Positions 1 to 7,120 are shown, counted from the stretch's first letter. The stretch: 64,000 nt of DNA from VRUE01 sp963715625 (GCA_963715625.1 OY970260.1:372001-436000); one strand, 5' to 3'. The notes: generated from the sequence alone by a model not told the origin. Made by a program: numbers and translations.

Positions 1-97
1 CTTCGATCTCCACCGGGCGAAGGCTCATAGTCACCGCGATCGGCGGCGGGGGCATCTCGCCGGTGACGACCGCGGTCATGTACTCCATCCCGGTCAT
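1..97 (-). CDS. PaaI-type hotdog thioesterase, N-terminal part (cut by window edge)
   Basis: Only the first 32 codons are present, starting at an ATG whose complement is at 95-97 and reading leftward off the window. The visible sequence (MTGMEYMTAVVTGEMPPPPI and then IAVTMSLRPVEIE) resembles the N-terminus of PaaI/YbgC-like acyl-CoA thioesterases, which hydrolyse acyl-CoA in the cytoplasm, but no catalytic residue is in view. The ATG overlaps the stop of the upstream 49-codon ORF as ATGA, which points to translational coupling. The family call rests on a short stretch and is tentative. Confidence 0.5.
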   Translation of the reverse strand, partial: MTGMEYMTAVVTGEMPPPPIAVTMSLRPVEIE

Positions 98-243
98 CGT
101 CGCTCCCGCCGCCGCGGTCGGCACAGGGTCCGCCAGACGAGCGTGCGGTTGCGCGAGCCTTCGGGGTTGGCCGCGGCGAAGGCCTCGGCCACGTCCTGGG
201 CGGTCCCCTCCGGCGCGGTGACGATGGCGCCGTCGCCGTTCAC
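94..243 (-). CDS. Small hypothetical protein, 49 aa
   Basis: A GTG-started ORF (start complement 241-243) whose first codon overlaps the stop of the upstream 51-codon ORF as GTGA and whose stop overlaps the next start as ATGA. This double overlap is the main evidence that it is translated. The product begins VNGDGAIVTAPEGTAQDVAE, is rich in Ala, Glu and Arg, has no membrane segment or signal peptide, and ends in an Arg-rich tail. I do not recognise the family. It could be a small accessory protein of the thioesterase operon, or remnant coding sequence kept in a polycistronic leader. Confidence 0.45.
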   Translation of the reverse strand: MNGDGAIVTAPEGTAQDVAEAFAAANPEGSRNRTLVWRTLCRPRRRERR

Positions 244-395
244 CGGGCCGCCTTTCGCTCCCCGGCGCCTTGCCGCTGGCGAGCCGCCCGCGGCTGCGCC
301 GGGTAGAGCAGGTCCGCCGCGATCTCCGCCTCGCTTATCGAGACCCGCAGCGGCCGCGGCCGGTGATGGTGTCTATGTCTCGGGATCAGCCTCAT
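240..395 (-). CDS. Small hypothetical protein, 51 aa, first in a mini-operon
   Basis: ATG start (complement 393-395) with a GGAGG ribosome binding site about ten bases upstream. The product has a basic His/Arg-rich N-terminus (MRLIPRHRHHHRPRPLRVSI), a short middle with SEAEIAADLLYP, and a basic Gln/Arg tail, so it is strongly cationic. No known domain is visible. It overlaps the following 49-codon ORF by GTGA, and a nested palindrome at 422-473 lies just upstream, probably in the promoter. Its function is unknown; the good ribosome binding site and the overlap chain support it being real. Confidence 0.5.
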   Translation of the reverse strand: MRLIPRHRHHHRPRPLRVSISEAEIAADLLYPAQPRAARQRQGAGERKAAR

Positions 396-421
396 CGAAG
401 TGCCTCCATTTCCGCCCTCCG

Positions 422-473
422 CGCTGACTTCGTCTTTTCCGGTGCATATGCACCCCTAACGACGAAGTCAGCG
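422..473. repeat. Nested palindrome between the divergent mini-operon and HxlR gene
   Basis: Outer arms of 13 bp (CGCTGACTTCGTC at 422-434 and its exact complement at 461-473) enclose a separate perfect 14 bp palindrome, GGTGCATATGCACC, at 441-454. It sits between the leftward small ORFs and the rightward HxlR gene. It could be a bipartite operator or a hairpin in the leader of the small-ORF transcript. There is no T-run, so a simple terminator is less likely. Confidence 0.6.
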
Positions 474-479
474 AGATGG

Positions 480-538
480 GTTGCTTGACGCAACTGTCAT
501 CGACCAGGACCCTACCTCTATCAGTTGCTTGATGCAAC
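480..538. promoter_or_regulatory. Two direct copies of a 15 bp operator in front of the HxlR gene
   Basis: GTTGCTTGACGCAAC (480-494) and GTTGCTTGATGCAAC (524-538) differ at one base, each has 5 bp inverted arms (GTTGC/GCAAC) around a 5 bp centre, and they are 44 bp apart, close to four helical turns. They lie just before the HxlR regulator, so autoregulation by that protein is the simplest reading. The second copy overlaps the most upstream possible TTG start of the gene, which supports a more downstream start. Confidence 0.7.
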
Positions 539-560
539 CTTGTGTGCCAAGATCACTCTC

Positions 561-1052
561 GTGCTGCGCAACGACTACCCGGGCCAGGTCTGCTCGATCG
601 CCCGCTCGCTGGAGGTGATCGGCGAGCGCTGGACGCTGCTGATCGTGCGCGACGTGATGAACGGCAGGCGCCGCTTCGACGAGCTGCAGAAGGGCCTCGG
701 CGTCGCCCGCAACGTGCTCTCCGCCCGCCTGCAGCGGCTCGTCGAGGAGGACATCCTCGAGCGCCGTGCCTATCAGCAGAGCCCCGAGCGCTACGAGTAC
801 TTCCTCACCGAGAAGGGGCTCGACCTCTGGCCCGCCCTGGTCGCCCTGCTCGCCTGGGGGGATCGCTACTCGCCCAGCCCCGACGGGCCGCCGATGCTGA
901 TCGTCCACAAGGAGTGCGGCGGCGCCGTCAGCGACCGCGGCGTCTGCGAGAGCTGCGGCAAGCTCCTCCACGCTCGCGACGCGCGCGCCGTGCCCGGCCC
1001 CGCCCTGGCCACCGCCGCCGAGGCGACGAGTGGTCAATTGACCACACCATAG
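561..1052 (+). CDS. HxlR-family winged-helix transcriptional regulator
   Basis: The product carries the HxlR signature near the N-terminus (CSIARSLEVIGERWTLLIVR), followed by the recognition region FDELQKGLGVARNVLSARLQ and the wing YEYFLTEKGLDLWP; residues are counted from the GTG at 561. A C-terminal extension holds Cys residues (ECGGAV and CESCGK) like a small zinc ribbon, common in longer HxlR proteins. HxlR proteins bind DNA as dimers and respond to aldehydes or redox signals. The frame is open back to a TTG at 525, but that region holds the second operator, so GTG 561 is preferred. The next gene is an aldehyde dehydrogenase, a plausible target. The end of this gene contains the first of two operators for that dehydrogenase. 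Confidence 0.85.
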   Translation: MLRNDYPGQVCSIARSLEVIGERWTLLIVRDVMNGRRRFDELQKGLGVARNVLSARLQRLVEEDILERRAYQQSPERYEYFLTEKGLDLWPALVALLAWGDRYSPSPDGPPMLIVHKECGGAVSDRGVCESCGKLLHARDARAVPGPALATAAEATSGQLTTP

Positions 1053-1069
1053 GGTGGTTAAGTGACCAC
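1030..1069. promoter_or_regulatory. Operator pair upstream of the aldehyde dehydrogenase
   Basis: A perfect 16 bp palindrome GTGGTCAATTGACCAC at 1030-1045 overlaps the last codons of the HxlR gene. A near copy, GTGGTTAAGTGACCAC, lies at 1054-1069, 24 bp downstream. The half-site TGGTCA is unlike the HxlR operator at 480-538, so a different regulator is implied, of a GntR/FadR or TetR type that is not encoded next door. Confidence 0.65.
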
Positions 1070-1082
1070 TCGACCGCCGAGG

Positions 1083-1117
1083 CGCTAGTTTTGGCTGCGC
1101 GGCCAAAGGCACTAGCG
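1083..1117 (+). promoter_or_regulatory. Inverted repeat in the leader of the aldehyde dehydrogenase mRNA
   Basis: CGCTAGT (1083-1089) pairs with ACTAGCG (1111-1117), and inside it TTGGC (1091-1095) pairs with GCCAA (1102-1106). The element ends about ten bases before the ribosome binding site AGGAGG. It may be a leader hairpin controlling translation, or a third protein-binding site. Confidence 0.4.
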
Positions 1118-1133
1118 ACTTAGGAGGAGCGGA

Positions 1134-2570
1134 ATGGCTACAGCGGCGGAGGCTCAGGTGCGCGACAAGATCTTCATCGGCGGCGAGTGGGTCGAGCCCG
1201 AGGGCTCGGAGACGATCGAGGTGATCAACTCGACCACCGAGGAGGGCATGGGAACGATCCCGGCCTGCACGCCGGGCGACGCCGACCGCGCCGTGGCAGC
1301 GGCCCGCGATGCCTTCGAGACCTGGTCCCAGACCAGTCGCGAGGAGCGCGCCGGTTACCTGAGCGCGATCGCGGCAGGGCTCGGCGGGCGCTCGGAGGAG
1401 ATCGCGGCGACGATCGCCCAGGAGTTGGGGATGCCGCTGAAGCTGAGCCAGATCATCCAGGCGGGCCTGCCCACCGCCCAGTTCGCGGCGATGCCGGGGC
1501 TGATGGAGGAAGTCGCCTGGGAAGAGGAGATCGGCAACTCGCGCGTGCTGCGCGAGCCGGCCGGCGTGCTCGGCGCGATCACCCCCTGGAACTACCCGCT
1601 GAACCAGATCGCCGCCAAGGTCGCCCCCGCCCTCGCCGCCGGCTGCACCGTCGTGCTGAAGCCGAGCGAGGTCGTGCCGCTGAACGCCTTCATCCTCGCC
1701 GAGGTGATCGAGGCGGCCGGCCTGCCCGCGGGCGTCTTCAACCTCGTCACCGGCACCGGCCCGGTCGTCGGCGAGGCGATCGCCGGCCACCCCGGCGTCG
1801 ACATGGTCTCCTTCACCGGCTCGACCCGCGCCGGCCGGCGCGTCTCCGAGCTCGCCTCGGCGACGGTGAAGCCGGTGGCGATGGAGCTCGGCGGCAAGTC
1901 GCCGAACGTGATCCTCGACGACGCCGACCTGAGCAGGGCCGTTCCCGACGGAGTTGCCAAGTGCTACCTCAACTCGGGCCAGACCTGCAGCGCCCTGACC
2001 CGGATGCTGGTGCCGCGCGAGAAGCTGGCCGAGGCGGAGGCGATCGCCAAGCAGGCGGCCGAGGCCTTCACCCCGGGCGACCCATTCGAGGACTCGACCC
2101 GGCTCGGCCCTCTGGTCTCCGACGTGCAGCGCGAGCGCGTGCGCGGCTACATCGAGAAGGGCGAGGCCGAGGGGGCGAGGCTGGTGACCGGTGGCGCGGC
2201 GCCCCCCGAGGGGCTCGAGCGTGGCTACTTCGTCCGCCCCACCGTCTTCTCGGACGTGACGCCGGAGATGACGATCGCCCAGGAGGAGATCTTCGGGCCG
2301 GTGCTCGCGATCCAGCCCTACGACGGCACCGACGACGCGGTGCGGATCGCAAACGACACGGTCTACGGGCTCGCCGGCGGGGTCTGGTCTGCCGACCAGG
2401 ACCGCGCGATCGGCGTCGCCAAGCGGCTGCGGACCGGGCAGATCGAGATCAACGGCGGGGCGTTCAACCCGTTGGCTCCTTTTGGGGGCTACAAGCAGTC
2501 GGGGCATGGGCGGGAGAACGGGCGGTTTGCGATCGAGGAGCTTTTGCAGGTCAAGAGCTTGCAGCTCTGA
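1134..2570 (+). CDS. NAD(P)-dependent aldehyde dehydrogenase, 478 aa
   Basis: Oxidises an aldehyde to the carboxylic acid with NAD(P)+ in the cytoplasm. Family marks in order are the PWNYP motif near residue 147, the general-base Glu in AMELGGKSPNV near 250, the catalytic Cys in NSGQTCSAL near 285, and the EEIFGPVL motif near 385. Length is normal for the ALDH superfamily. The ATG follows a strong AGGAGG about nine bases upstream. It lies behind the HxlR regulator and a separate operator pair, so it is probably substrate-induced. The exact aldehyde cannot be read from the sequence. A hairpin region follows the stop and separates it from the acyl-CoA dehydrogenase. Confidence 0.92.
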   Translation: MATAAEAQVRDKIFIGGEWVEPEGSETIEVINSTTEEGMGTIPACTPGDADRAVAAARDAFETWSQTSREERAGYLSAIAAGLGGRSEEIAATIAQELGMPLKLSQIIQAGLPTAQFAAMPGLMEEVAWEEEIGNSRVLREPAGVLGAITPWNYPLNQIAAKVAPALAAGCTVVLKPSEVVPLNAFILAEVIEAAGLPAGVFNLVTGTGPVVGEAIAGHPGVDMVSFTGSTRAGRRVSELASATVKPVAMELGGKSPNVILDDADLSRAVPDGVAKCYLNSGQTCSALTRMLVPREKLAEAEAIAKQAAEAFTPGDPFEDSTRLGPLVSDVQRERVRGYIEKGEAEGARLVTGGAAPPEGLERGYFVRPTVFSDVTPEMTIAQEEIFGPVLAIQPYDGTDDAVRIANDTVYGLAGGVWSADQDRAIGVAKRLRTGQIEINGGAFNPLAPFGGYKQSGHGRENGRFAIEELLQVKSLQL

Positions 2571-2583
2571 CGGTTTTGGGCCG

Positions 2584-2634
2584 GCGGGTCCTGTCGTCGG
2601 ATAGCTCCGAGGGTTTGGCGCGCGGGTCCTGTCG
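2584..2634. repeat. Direct repeat of a 13-mer also found at the ends of the in-frame palindromic elements
   Basis: GCGGGTCCTGTCG occurs at 2584-2596 and again at 2622-2634. The same 13-mer, on the opposite strand, ends the repeat copies inside ftsZ (17531-17543) and parA (18603-18615). This links the noncoding DNA after the aldehyde dehydrogenase to the dispersed repeat family. Confidence 0.6.
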
Positions 2635-2693
2635 TGGGGTGAGGGGGGCGCTGCGGGCGGTCCACGGTCCGTCCTCGACCCCCCTCACCCCAC
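2634..2693. terminator. Long hairpin after the aldehyde dehydrogenase
   Basis: GTGGGGTGAGGGGGG (2634-2648) has its exact complement at 2679-2693, a 15 bp stem around a 30-base loop. It lies between the aldehyde dehydrogenase stop (2570) and the next start (2773). It has no T-run, so it may be a GC-type terminator or simply a palindromic repeat element. Confidence 0.5.
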
Positions 2694-2772
2694 GCCACCC
2701 ACGCGACAAAGCTTGCGGTTGACTCCTCAGCTTCAAGCGCCGTCCGATGGACTAAACGCATACTCTCCGGCC

Positions 2773-3918
2773 GTGGATTTCGAGCTGAGTGACGAGCAGA
2801 GGCTGCTGCGGGACACCGTGCGTGAGTTTGCGCTTGCCGAGGTGAAGCCCGTGGCGGAGGAGCTGGACCGGACGAAGGCTTTTCCCTATGAGATCGTCGC
2901 GAAGCTCGGGGGGCTTGGGCTGATGGGGATCCCGTTTCCGCAGGAGTACGGGGGTGGTGGGGCGGACACGTTGTCTTACGTGCTGGCGGTGGAAGAGCTG
3001 GCTCGGATCGATTCTTCGGTCTGCATCACGATGGCGGCGCATACGTCGCTGGGGACGATGCCGATCTACCTGTGGGGGTCTGAGGAGCAGAAGGCGGAGT
3101 GGCTGCCGCGGTTGTGCACGGGGGAACGGCTCGCCTCGTTCGGGCTGACCGAGCCGGAGGCCGGGTCCGACGCGGGGAACGTGCGAACCACGGCACGGCT
3201 CGAGGACGGGGAGTGGGTGGTGAACGGGGCGAAGCAGTTCATCACCAACTCGGGGACGGACATCTCGGGCTGCGTCTCGATCACGGCGGTGACCAGCGAG
3301 GCGAGCGGTCGAAAGGAGATCTCGAACCTGATCGTGCCGACCGGGACGCCGGGCTACGAGGTGGGCGAGGCCTACCGCAAGATGGGCTGGAACGCCTCCG
3401 ACACCCGGCCGCTCTCCTTCGAGGACTGCCGGGTGCCCGAGGCCAGCCTGCTCGGGCGCCGCGGTGAGGGCTTCAAGAACTTCCTCCACATACTCGACGG
3501 CGGGCGCATCGGCGTCGCCGCGATGGGCGTCGGCCTCGCCCAGGGCGCGCTCGACGAGGCGATCGCCTACGCCAAGGATCGCCAGGCCTTCGGCCAGGCG
3601 ATCTCCAAGTTCCAGTCGATCCAGGCCAAGATCGCCGACCTCTCGGCCCAGATCGAAGCGGCCCGGCTGCTCACCTGGCGGGCGGCGCTGGAGAAGGAGG
3701 CGGGCCGCTCGTTCACCCTCACCGCCGCCCAGGCGAAGCTGATCACCGGCCGCCTCGCGGTGCGCGCCACCGAGGAGGCCGTCCAGATCCACGGCGGCTA
3801 CGGCTACATCGAGGAGTACCCGGTCTGCCGCTTCTACCGCGACGCCAAGATCCTCACCATCGGCGAGGGCACCGACGAGGTCCAGCAGATGGTGATCGCC
3901 CGCCAGCTGGGTTGCTGA
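2773..3918 (+). CDS. Acyl-CoA dehydrogenase, 381 aa
   Basis: FAD-dependent alpha,beta-dehydrogenation of an acyl-CoA ester, passing electrons to electron transfer flavoprotein. It has the ACAD order: an N-terminal helical domain starting DFELSDEQRLLRDTVREF, the FAD/substrate motif ASFGLTEPEAGSDAG near residue 125, the middle beta domain, and the C-terminal helical domain with the catalytic base Glu in GEGTDEVQQMVIAR. Length matches short/medium-chain enzymes. The frame is open upstream, but the GTG at 2773 gives the standard N-terminus and is preferred. The 3' end is close to the convergent PRC-barrel/meaB pair; together these suggest fatty or branched acid catabolism, although the substrate is not determined. 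Confidence 0.92.
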   Translation: MDFELSDEQRLLRDTVREFALAEVKPVAEELDRTKAFPYEIVAKLGGLGLMGIPFPQEYGGGGADTLSYVLAVEELARIDSSVCITMAAHTSLGTMPIYLWGSEEQKAEWLPRLCTGERLASFGLTEPEAGSDAGNVRTTARLEDGEWVVNGAKQFITNSGTDISGCVSITAVTSEASGRKEISNLIVPTGTPGYEVGEAYRKMGWNASDTRPLSFEDCRVPEASLLGRRGEGFKNFLHILDGGRIGVAAMGVGLAQGALDEAIAYAKDRQAFGQAISKFQSIQAKIADLSAQIEAARLLTWRAALEKEAGRSFTLTAAQAKLITGRLAVRATEEAVQIHGGYGYIEEYPVCRFYRDAKILTIGEGTDEVQQMVIARQLGC

Positions 3919-3927
3919 CGGCGCGGG

Positions 3928-4329
3928 TCAGGCGGGCTGGGAGGTGACTGAGCCCTCGGGGCGGCTGGTGACCTCGGCGGCGCGGCCGACGCATTCGCCG
4001 ATCCCGAAGTGGGCGCAGATCGTCAGCTCGTGCTCGCGCAGCAGCGGGCGCGCCGGGTCGACGACCGGGGCGCCGGCGATCGTGCGGCGGTCGTGGGCGA
4101 TCCATACCCGCGCCGCGGCGGCGGCGCAGTCGAGCAGCGGGACCGCCACCAGAGTGCCCCGGAAGCGACCCTGCCTGACGATCAGCCAACTGGGCTCGCC
4201 GCTGGCGGCGTCGACGAAGAGGCCGTGGACCTGTCCGACCTCCGCCCCGTCGAGATCGTCGACCGCATGGCCCGCCCATCCCTTGACGACGTTCAGCGTC
4301 AGCTTCGAGCCGGACGGCGCATCACCCAT
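3928..4329 (-). CDS. PRC-barrel-like domain protein, 133 aa
   Basis: A small cytoplasmic protein with a PRC-barrel-like stretch near residues 13-60 (VKGWAGHAVDDLDGAEVGQV, then LFVDAASGEPSWLIVRQGRF). PRC barrels are small beta-barrels found in RNA-processing and photosynthetic reaction-centre proteins and in many stand-alone actinobacterial proteins of unknown role. Its ATG overlaps the end of meaB by eight bases, so the two are translated from one message. Nothing in the sequence identifies a partner. The assignment rests on the pattern of the first half; the C-terminal half (LLREHELTICAHFGIGE) is not recognised. Confidence 0.65.
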   Translation of the reverse strand: MGDAPSGSKLTLNVVKGWAGHAVDDLDGAEVGQVHGLFVDAASGEPSWLIVRQGRFRGTLVAVPLLDCAAAAARVWIAHDRRTIAGAPVVDPARPLLREHELTICAHFGIGECVGRAAEVTSRPEGSVTSQPA

Positions 4330-5284
4330 TCGCTTGCCTCTCGAGCAGCTCCGAGGCGGCGCTGGCGGGATCGAGCTCGCGGCGCACGACCCGCTCCAGC
4401 AGCGTCGCCGTCTCGGGGTCGCTGGCGGCCGTCGCCTCCATCCGCCGTCGCATCCGCGAGGTCGCGATCCCGAGCACCTCGTTGCGCAGGTTGCGGGCGC
4501 GACGCTGCTCCAGCGTCCCGGCGGCCTCGATGTGGGCGCGGTGGCGGTCGATCGCCTCGGCCAGCTCGGCGACCCCTTCCCCGCGCGCCGCCTCGGTGCG
4601 CAGGATCGGCACCTGCCAGCCCTCGGGATCGTGCGAGAGCGACAGCACGCCGCGCACCTCGCGCACCATCGTGTCGGTCATCGGGTGGTCGGCCTTGTTG
4701 ACGACGATTACGTCGGGGATCTCCATCACGCCCGCCTTCAGCGCCTGGATCGAGTCGCCCGAGCCCGGCATCAGCGCCAGCACGATCGTGTCGGCGTGGT
4801 CGACGATGTCGATCTCGGCCTGGCCGACGCCGACCGTCTCGATCAGCACGTCGTCCTTGCCGGCCGCGTCCATCGCCAGGGCGACCTGCAGCGCCGCCTC
4901 CGAGAGCCCGCCGAGCGCCCCGCGCGAGGCCATCGAGCGGATGAAGACGCCGGGGTCGAGGAAGTGCTCGGAGAGGCGGATGCGGTCGCCGAGCAGCGCT
5001 CCCTGGGTGAAGGGGCTGGAAGGGTCGATCGAGAGCACGGCGACCTGACGGTCGGCCCTGCGCAGCTCCGCGGTGAGAGCCCCGATCAGGGTGCTCTTGC
5101 CGACCCCGGGAGGGCCGGTGAAGCCGACGATCCGCGCCCTGCCGGTGCGCGGGTAGACCTCGCGAACGAGCTCCCACCCGGCCGGGTCGTCGGACTCGAT
5201 CAGCGTGATCGCCCGCGCCAGGGCGCGCTTGTCGCCCGCGACGAGGCGCTCGGAAAGCGAGGCGGTCTTGGCAGAGTCGGCCAC
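4322..5284 (-). CDS. meaB: MeaB/ArgK-family GTPase, methylmalonyl-CoA mutase chaperone
   Basis: MeaB is a G3E-family GTPase that protects and loads methylmalonyl-CoA mutase with adenosylcobalamin. Visible motifs are the Walker A GFTGPPGVGKSTLIGAL near residue 55, the ISIDPSSPF-like segment LSIDPSSPFTQGALLGDRIR, the switch/Walker B region IETVGVGQAEIDIVDHADT near 150, and the base-specificity motif VVNKAD near 200. Length of 320 residues is typical. The C-terminal Arg-rich helix (RNLRNEVLGIATSRMRRRME) matches the dimerisation arm. It starts 29 bp from a divergent acyltransferase and overlaps the PRC-barrel gene downstream. The mutase itself is not in this window. Confidence 0.92.
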   Translation of the reverse strand: MADSAKTASLSERLVAGDKRALARAITLIESDDPAGWELVREVYPRTGRARIVGFTGPPGVGKSTLIGALTAELRRADRQVAVLSIDPSSPFTQGALLGDRIRLSEHFLDPGVFIRSMASRGALGGLSEAALQVALAMDAAGKDDVLIETVGVGQAEIDIVDHADTIVLALMPGSGDSIQALKAGVMEIPDVIVVNKADHPMTDTMVREVRGVLSLSHDPEGWQVPILRTEAARGEGVAELAEAIDRHRAHIEAAGTLEQRRARNLRNEVLGIATSRMRRRMEATAASDPETATLLERVVRRELDPASAASELLERQANG

Positions 5285-5313
5285 GGCCCGGCCAGTCTAG
5301 AGTCCCCGCCGCC

Positions 5314-5973
5314 GTGATCGGACTCGCCAGATTCGCCGCCCGCAACGGGATGCTCAACCACCGCTACGGGCTGCTCCTCTGGCGCTACCTCTGGCGTCGC
5401 CTGCTGACCCGCGCCGGGCGCCGCTGGCGCACCGCGGGGATGCTCTTCCTCGGGCGCGGGCTGGAACTGGAGGTCGGCCGCAAGGGGCGCCTCGAGTTCG
5501 GCCGCTTCGTCTGGATCGGCGACAAGACCAAGATCCGCTGCCACGAGGGCCGGGTCGAGATCGGCTCCAAGACCGTGATGGGCCAGGAGTGCACGATCTC
5601 CGCCTACCAGCGGGTGCGGATCGGCGAGCAGTGCGTGATCGCCGACCGGGCGATGTTCATCGACTTCGACCACGGCGTGGTCGAAGTCGAGCGGCCGATC
5701 CGCCTGCAGGGCATCTACAAGCGCGACGTCGAGGTCGGCTCCAACGTCTGGGTCGGCTACGGCGCCTGCATCCTGCGCGGGGTCAGCGTCGGCGACAACT
5801 CGGTCGTCGGCACCAACTCGGTCGTCACCAAGGACGTCCCGGCCAACGCGGTCGTCGCCGGCATCCCCGCCCGCATCATCCGCATGCGCGAGGCACCGCA
5901 GCAGCTGCGCTGGGACCACCCGGTCGAGCCGGACCCGGTGGCGTGGACGACGCTGCAGTCGCCTGACGCGTAA
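5314..5973 (+). CDS. Left-handed beta-helix (hexapeptide repeat) acyltransferase, 219 aa
   Basis: The product has imperfect hexapeptide repeats from about residue 50 to 190, for example VGRKGRLEFGRFVWIGDKTK and VGSNVWVGYGACILRGVSVG, ending in the classic NSVVTKDVPANAVVAGIPAR. This is the fold of trimeric acetyl- and acyltransferases that modify sugars or antibiotics with acetyl-CoA. The N-terminus is basic and Trp/Arg-rich (LLLWRYLWRRLLTRAGRRW), which suggests membrane association. The GTG start at 5314 lies 29 bp from divergent meaB. Acceptor substrate unknown; LPS/teichoic-type polysaccharide acetylation is one possibility. Confidence 0.82.
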   Translation: MIGLARFAARNGMLNHRYGLLLWRYLWRRLLTRAGRRWRTAGMLFLGRGLELEVGRKGRLEFGRFVWIGDKTKIRCHEGRVEIGSKTVMGQECTISAYQRVRIGEQCVIADRAMFIDFDHGVVEVERPIRLQGIYKRDVEVGSNVWVGYGACILRGVSVGDNSVVGTNSVVTKDVPANAVVAGIPARIIRMREAPQQLRWDHPVEPDPVAWTTLQSPDA

Positions 5974-5993
5974 CACCGCGACCTCGGCGCAGC

Positions 5994-6395
5994 TCAGGCG
6001 AGCGCCGCGGGCAGCGTGCGCAGCCCGCGCTCCCGTGCCGCGCGATGCAGGCGAGCGTCCCAGGTGGCGAAGATCGGGTCCCCATCGTCAAGGGACAGGG
6101 CGGCGGCAAGGTGTAGAGCGTCGAGCGCGCGCAGGCCGGTCGCGATGCTCAACTGTACGGCGCGACTCGCCAGGACCTCATCAAGCTCGATCACGTCGAA
6201 GTGAATCCAGTCGCGCTCCATGTCGGCGAGGTTGCTCGACTCGCCACCGCGAGCAACAGCCCGTGCGGTCTCCACATAGCCAACGCGGCACATGGACCAC
6301 TCCACGGCACCCGACATCGCCCTGATGAGGACATCGGTGCCTTCCTCCTGCACGTAGCGCTTGACCAGCGCGCTGGCGTCGAGATAGAGCTTCAC
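5994..6395 (-). CDS. VapC-type PIN-domain ribonuclease toxin, 133 aa
   Basis: Begins MKLYLDASALVKRYVQEEG, with the first metal-binding Asp at residue 6, a conserved Glu in YVETARA near 42, the motif LRALDALHLAAAL holding the third acidic residue near 92, and FATWDARLHRAARERGL with the last near 112. PIN toxins cleave tRNA, rRNA or mRNA when freed from their antitoxin. Its start overlaps the antitoxin stop by four bases, the standard coupled arrangement. The pair has slightly lower GC than its neighbours, consistent with a mobile toxin-antitoxin module. Confidence 0.9.
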   Translation of the reverse strand: MKLYLDASALVKRYVQEEGTDVLIRAMSGAVEWSMCRVGYVETARAVARGGESSNLADMERDWIHFDVIELDEVLASRAVQLSIATGLRALDALHLAAALSLDDGDPIFATWDARLHRAARERGLRTLPAALA

Positions 6396-6670
6396 CGGTC
6401 TTCTTCTCGTTCAGCGAGGATGATTGCCGAGGCCGATCGACCCGTTTTCCGCGGAGCCGGCGGAGGCGCCTCCGACGGTGGCCGGGATGCTGGCGTGACC
6501 CTGCCTTCGGCGATGAGCTTCTTCATCGCCTCGCTCCGCTCGGGCATCGCCGACACGATCTCCGCAACGGGGCGGCCACCCGAGGTGACGCGCACCCGCT
6601 TGCCGTCCTCGACATCGCGAAGCACGTCGTCCAGCTGCGCCTTCAATTCGCCCACCTCGATTTCTCGCAC
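6392..6670 (-). CDS. Phd/YefM-type antitoxin, 92 aa
   Basis: Starts with the Phd/YefM fold: REIEVGELKAQLDDVLRDVE, then DGKRVRVTSGGRPVAEIVSA, a DNA-binding dimer that represses its own operon. The C-terminal third (Pro-rich, then ASAIILAEREEDR) is the expected toxin-neutralising tail. The start is GTG at 6670. It is the first gene of the pair and reads away from the XRE gene across an AT-rich promoter region. Autoregulation with the toxin is expected for the family; no clear operator was identified. Confidence 0.87.
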   Translation of the reverse strand: MREIEVGELKAQLDDVLRDVEDGKRVRVTSGGRPVAEIVSAMPERSEAMKKLIAEGRVTPASRPPSEAPPPAPRKTGRSASAIILAEREEDR

Positions 6671-6846
6671 ATGGTCATTCTAGCCCTCCGCGGAGTCGAA
6701 GGAAATCTTTCGTCTGAGGTCGAGTATAACATGGAAAGATGTCTGTTGTCTGTAAGACAGAACATAGATTCAGAGGCGGTATCCCGCTTGGCCGAACGCA
6801 CATTCCGGCAGTTGCTCGCCTGGCTGGCAGGCAAAAGAATGCGGCG

Positions 6847-7104
6847 ATGGACGTCGCCGTCAGCTTCGGGCGCAACCTGGCGCGCTGCCGCAGGCAGGCC
6901 AAGCTGTCCCAGGAAGAGCTTGCCGTACGCGCCTCGCTGCACCGAACCGCCGTGGGTCAGCTGGAGCGCGGCGAACGCGTCGCTCGAGTCGACACCTTGA
7001 TCAAGCTCGCCGGCTCGCTGGGCATCCCTCCGGGCGACCTCCTCGGCGGCATGAGCTGGGACCCGGGCGGCACCCGGATCGGCGAGTTCGTCGCCGAGGA
7101 CTGA
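6847..7104 (+). CDS. XRE-family helix-turn-helix regulator, 85 aa
   Basis: A short DNA-binding protein with one cro/C1-type helix-turn-helix: FGRNLARCRRQAKLSQEELA, then VRASLHRTAVGQLERGERV, ending GIPPGDLLGG. The ATG at 6847 gives the usual length. The frame is also open to an ATG at 6739, nine bases after a TATAAC box at 6725-6730, so a leaderless longer form of 121 residues is possible. It is divergent from the VapBC-type pair and could control it, which is inference from position only. Confidence 0.78.
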   Translation: MDVAVSFGRNLARCRRQAKLSQEELAVRASLHRTAVGQLERGERVARVDTLIKLAGSLGIPPGDLLGGMSWDPGGTRIGEFVAED

Positions 7105-7120
7105 GGACCGGGGACCCGGC

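Noticed and set aside
468..2507. 679-codon open frame on the leftward strand across the aldehyde dehydrogenase
   Set aside because: It mirrors a well-supported gene, is low-complexity in Arg, Gly and Asp, and has no domain. Long antisense frames are expected at this GC content.
2700..2735. Possible second GEMM-type riboswitch near GACAAAGCTTGCGG before the acyl-CoA dehydrogenase
   Set aside because: Similar to part of the pilA riboswitch but lacks the GGCAAAC segment, the GNRA stem and the closing P1.
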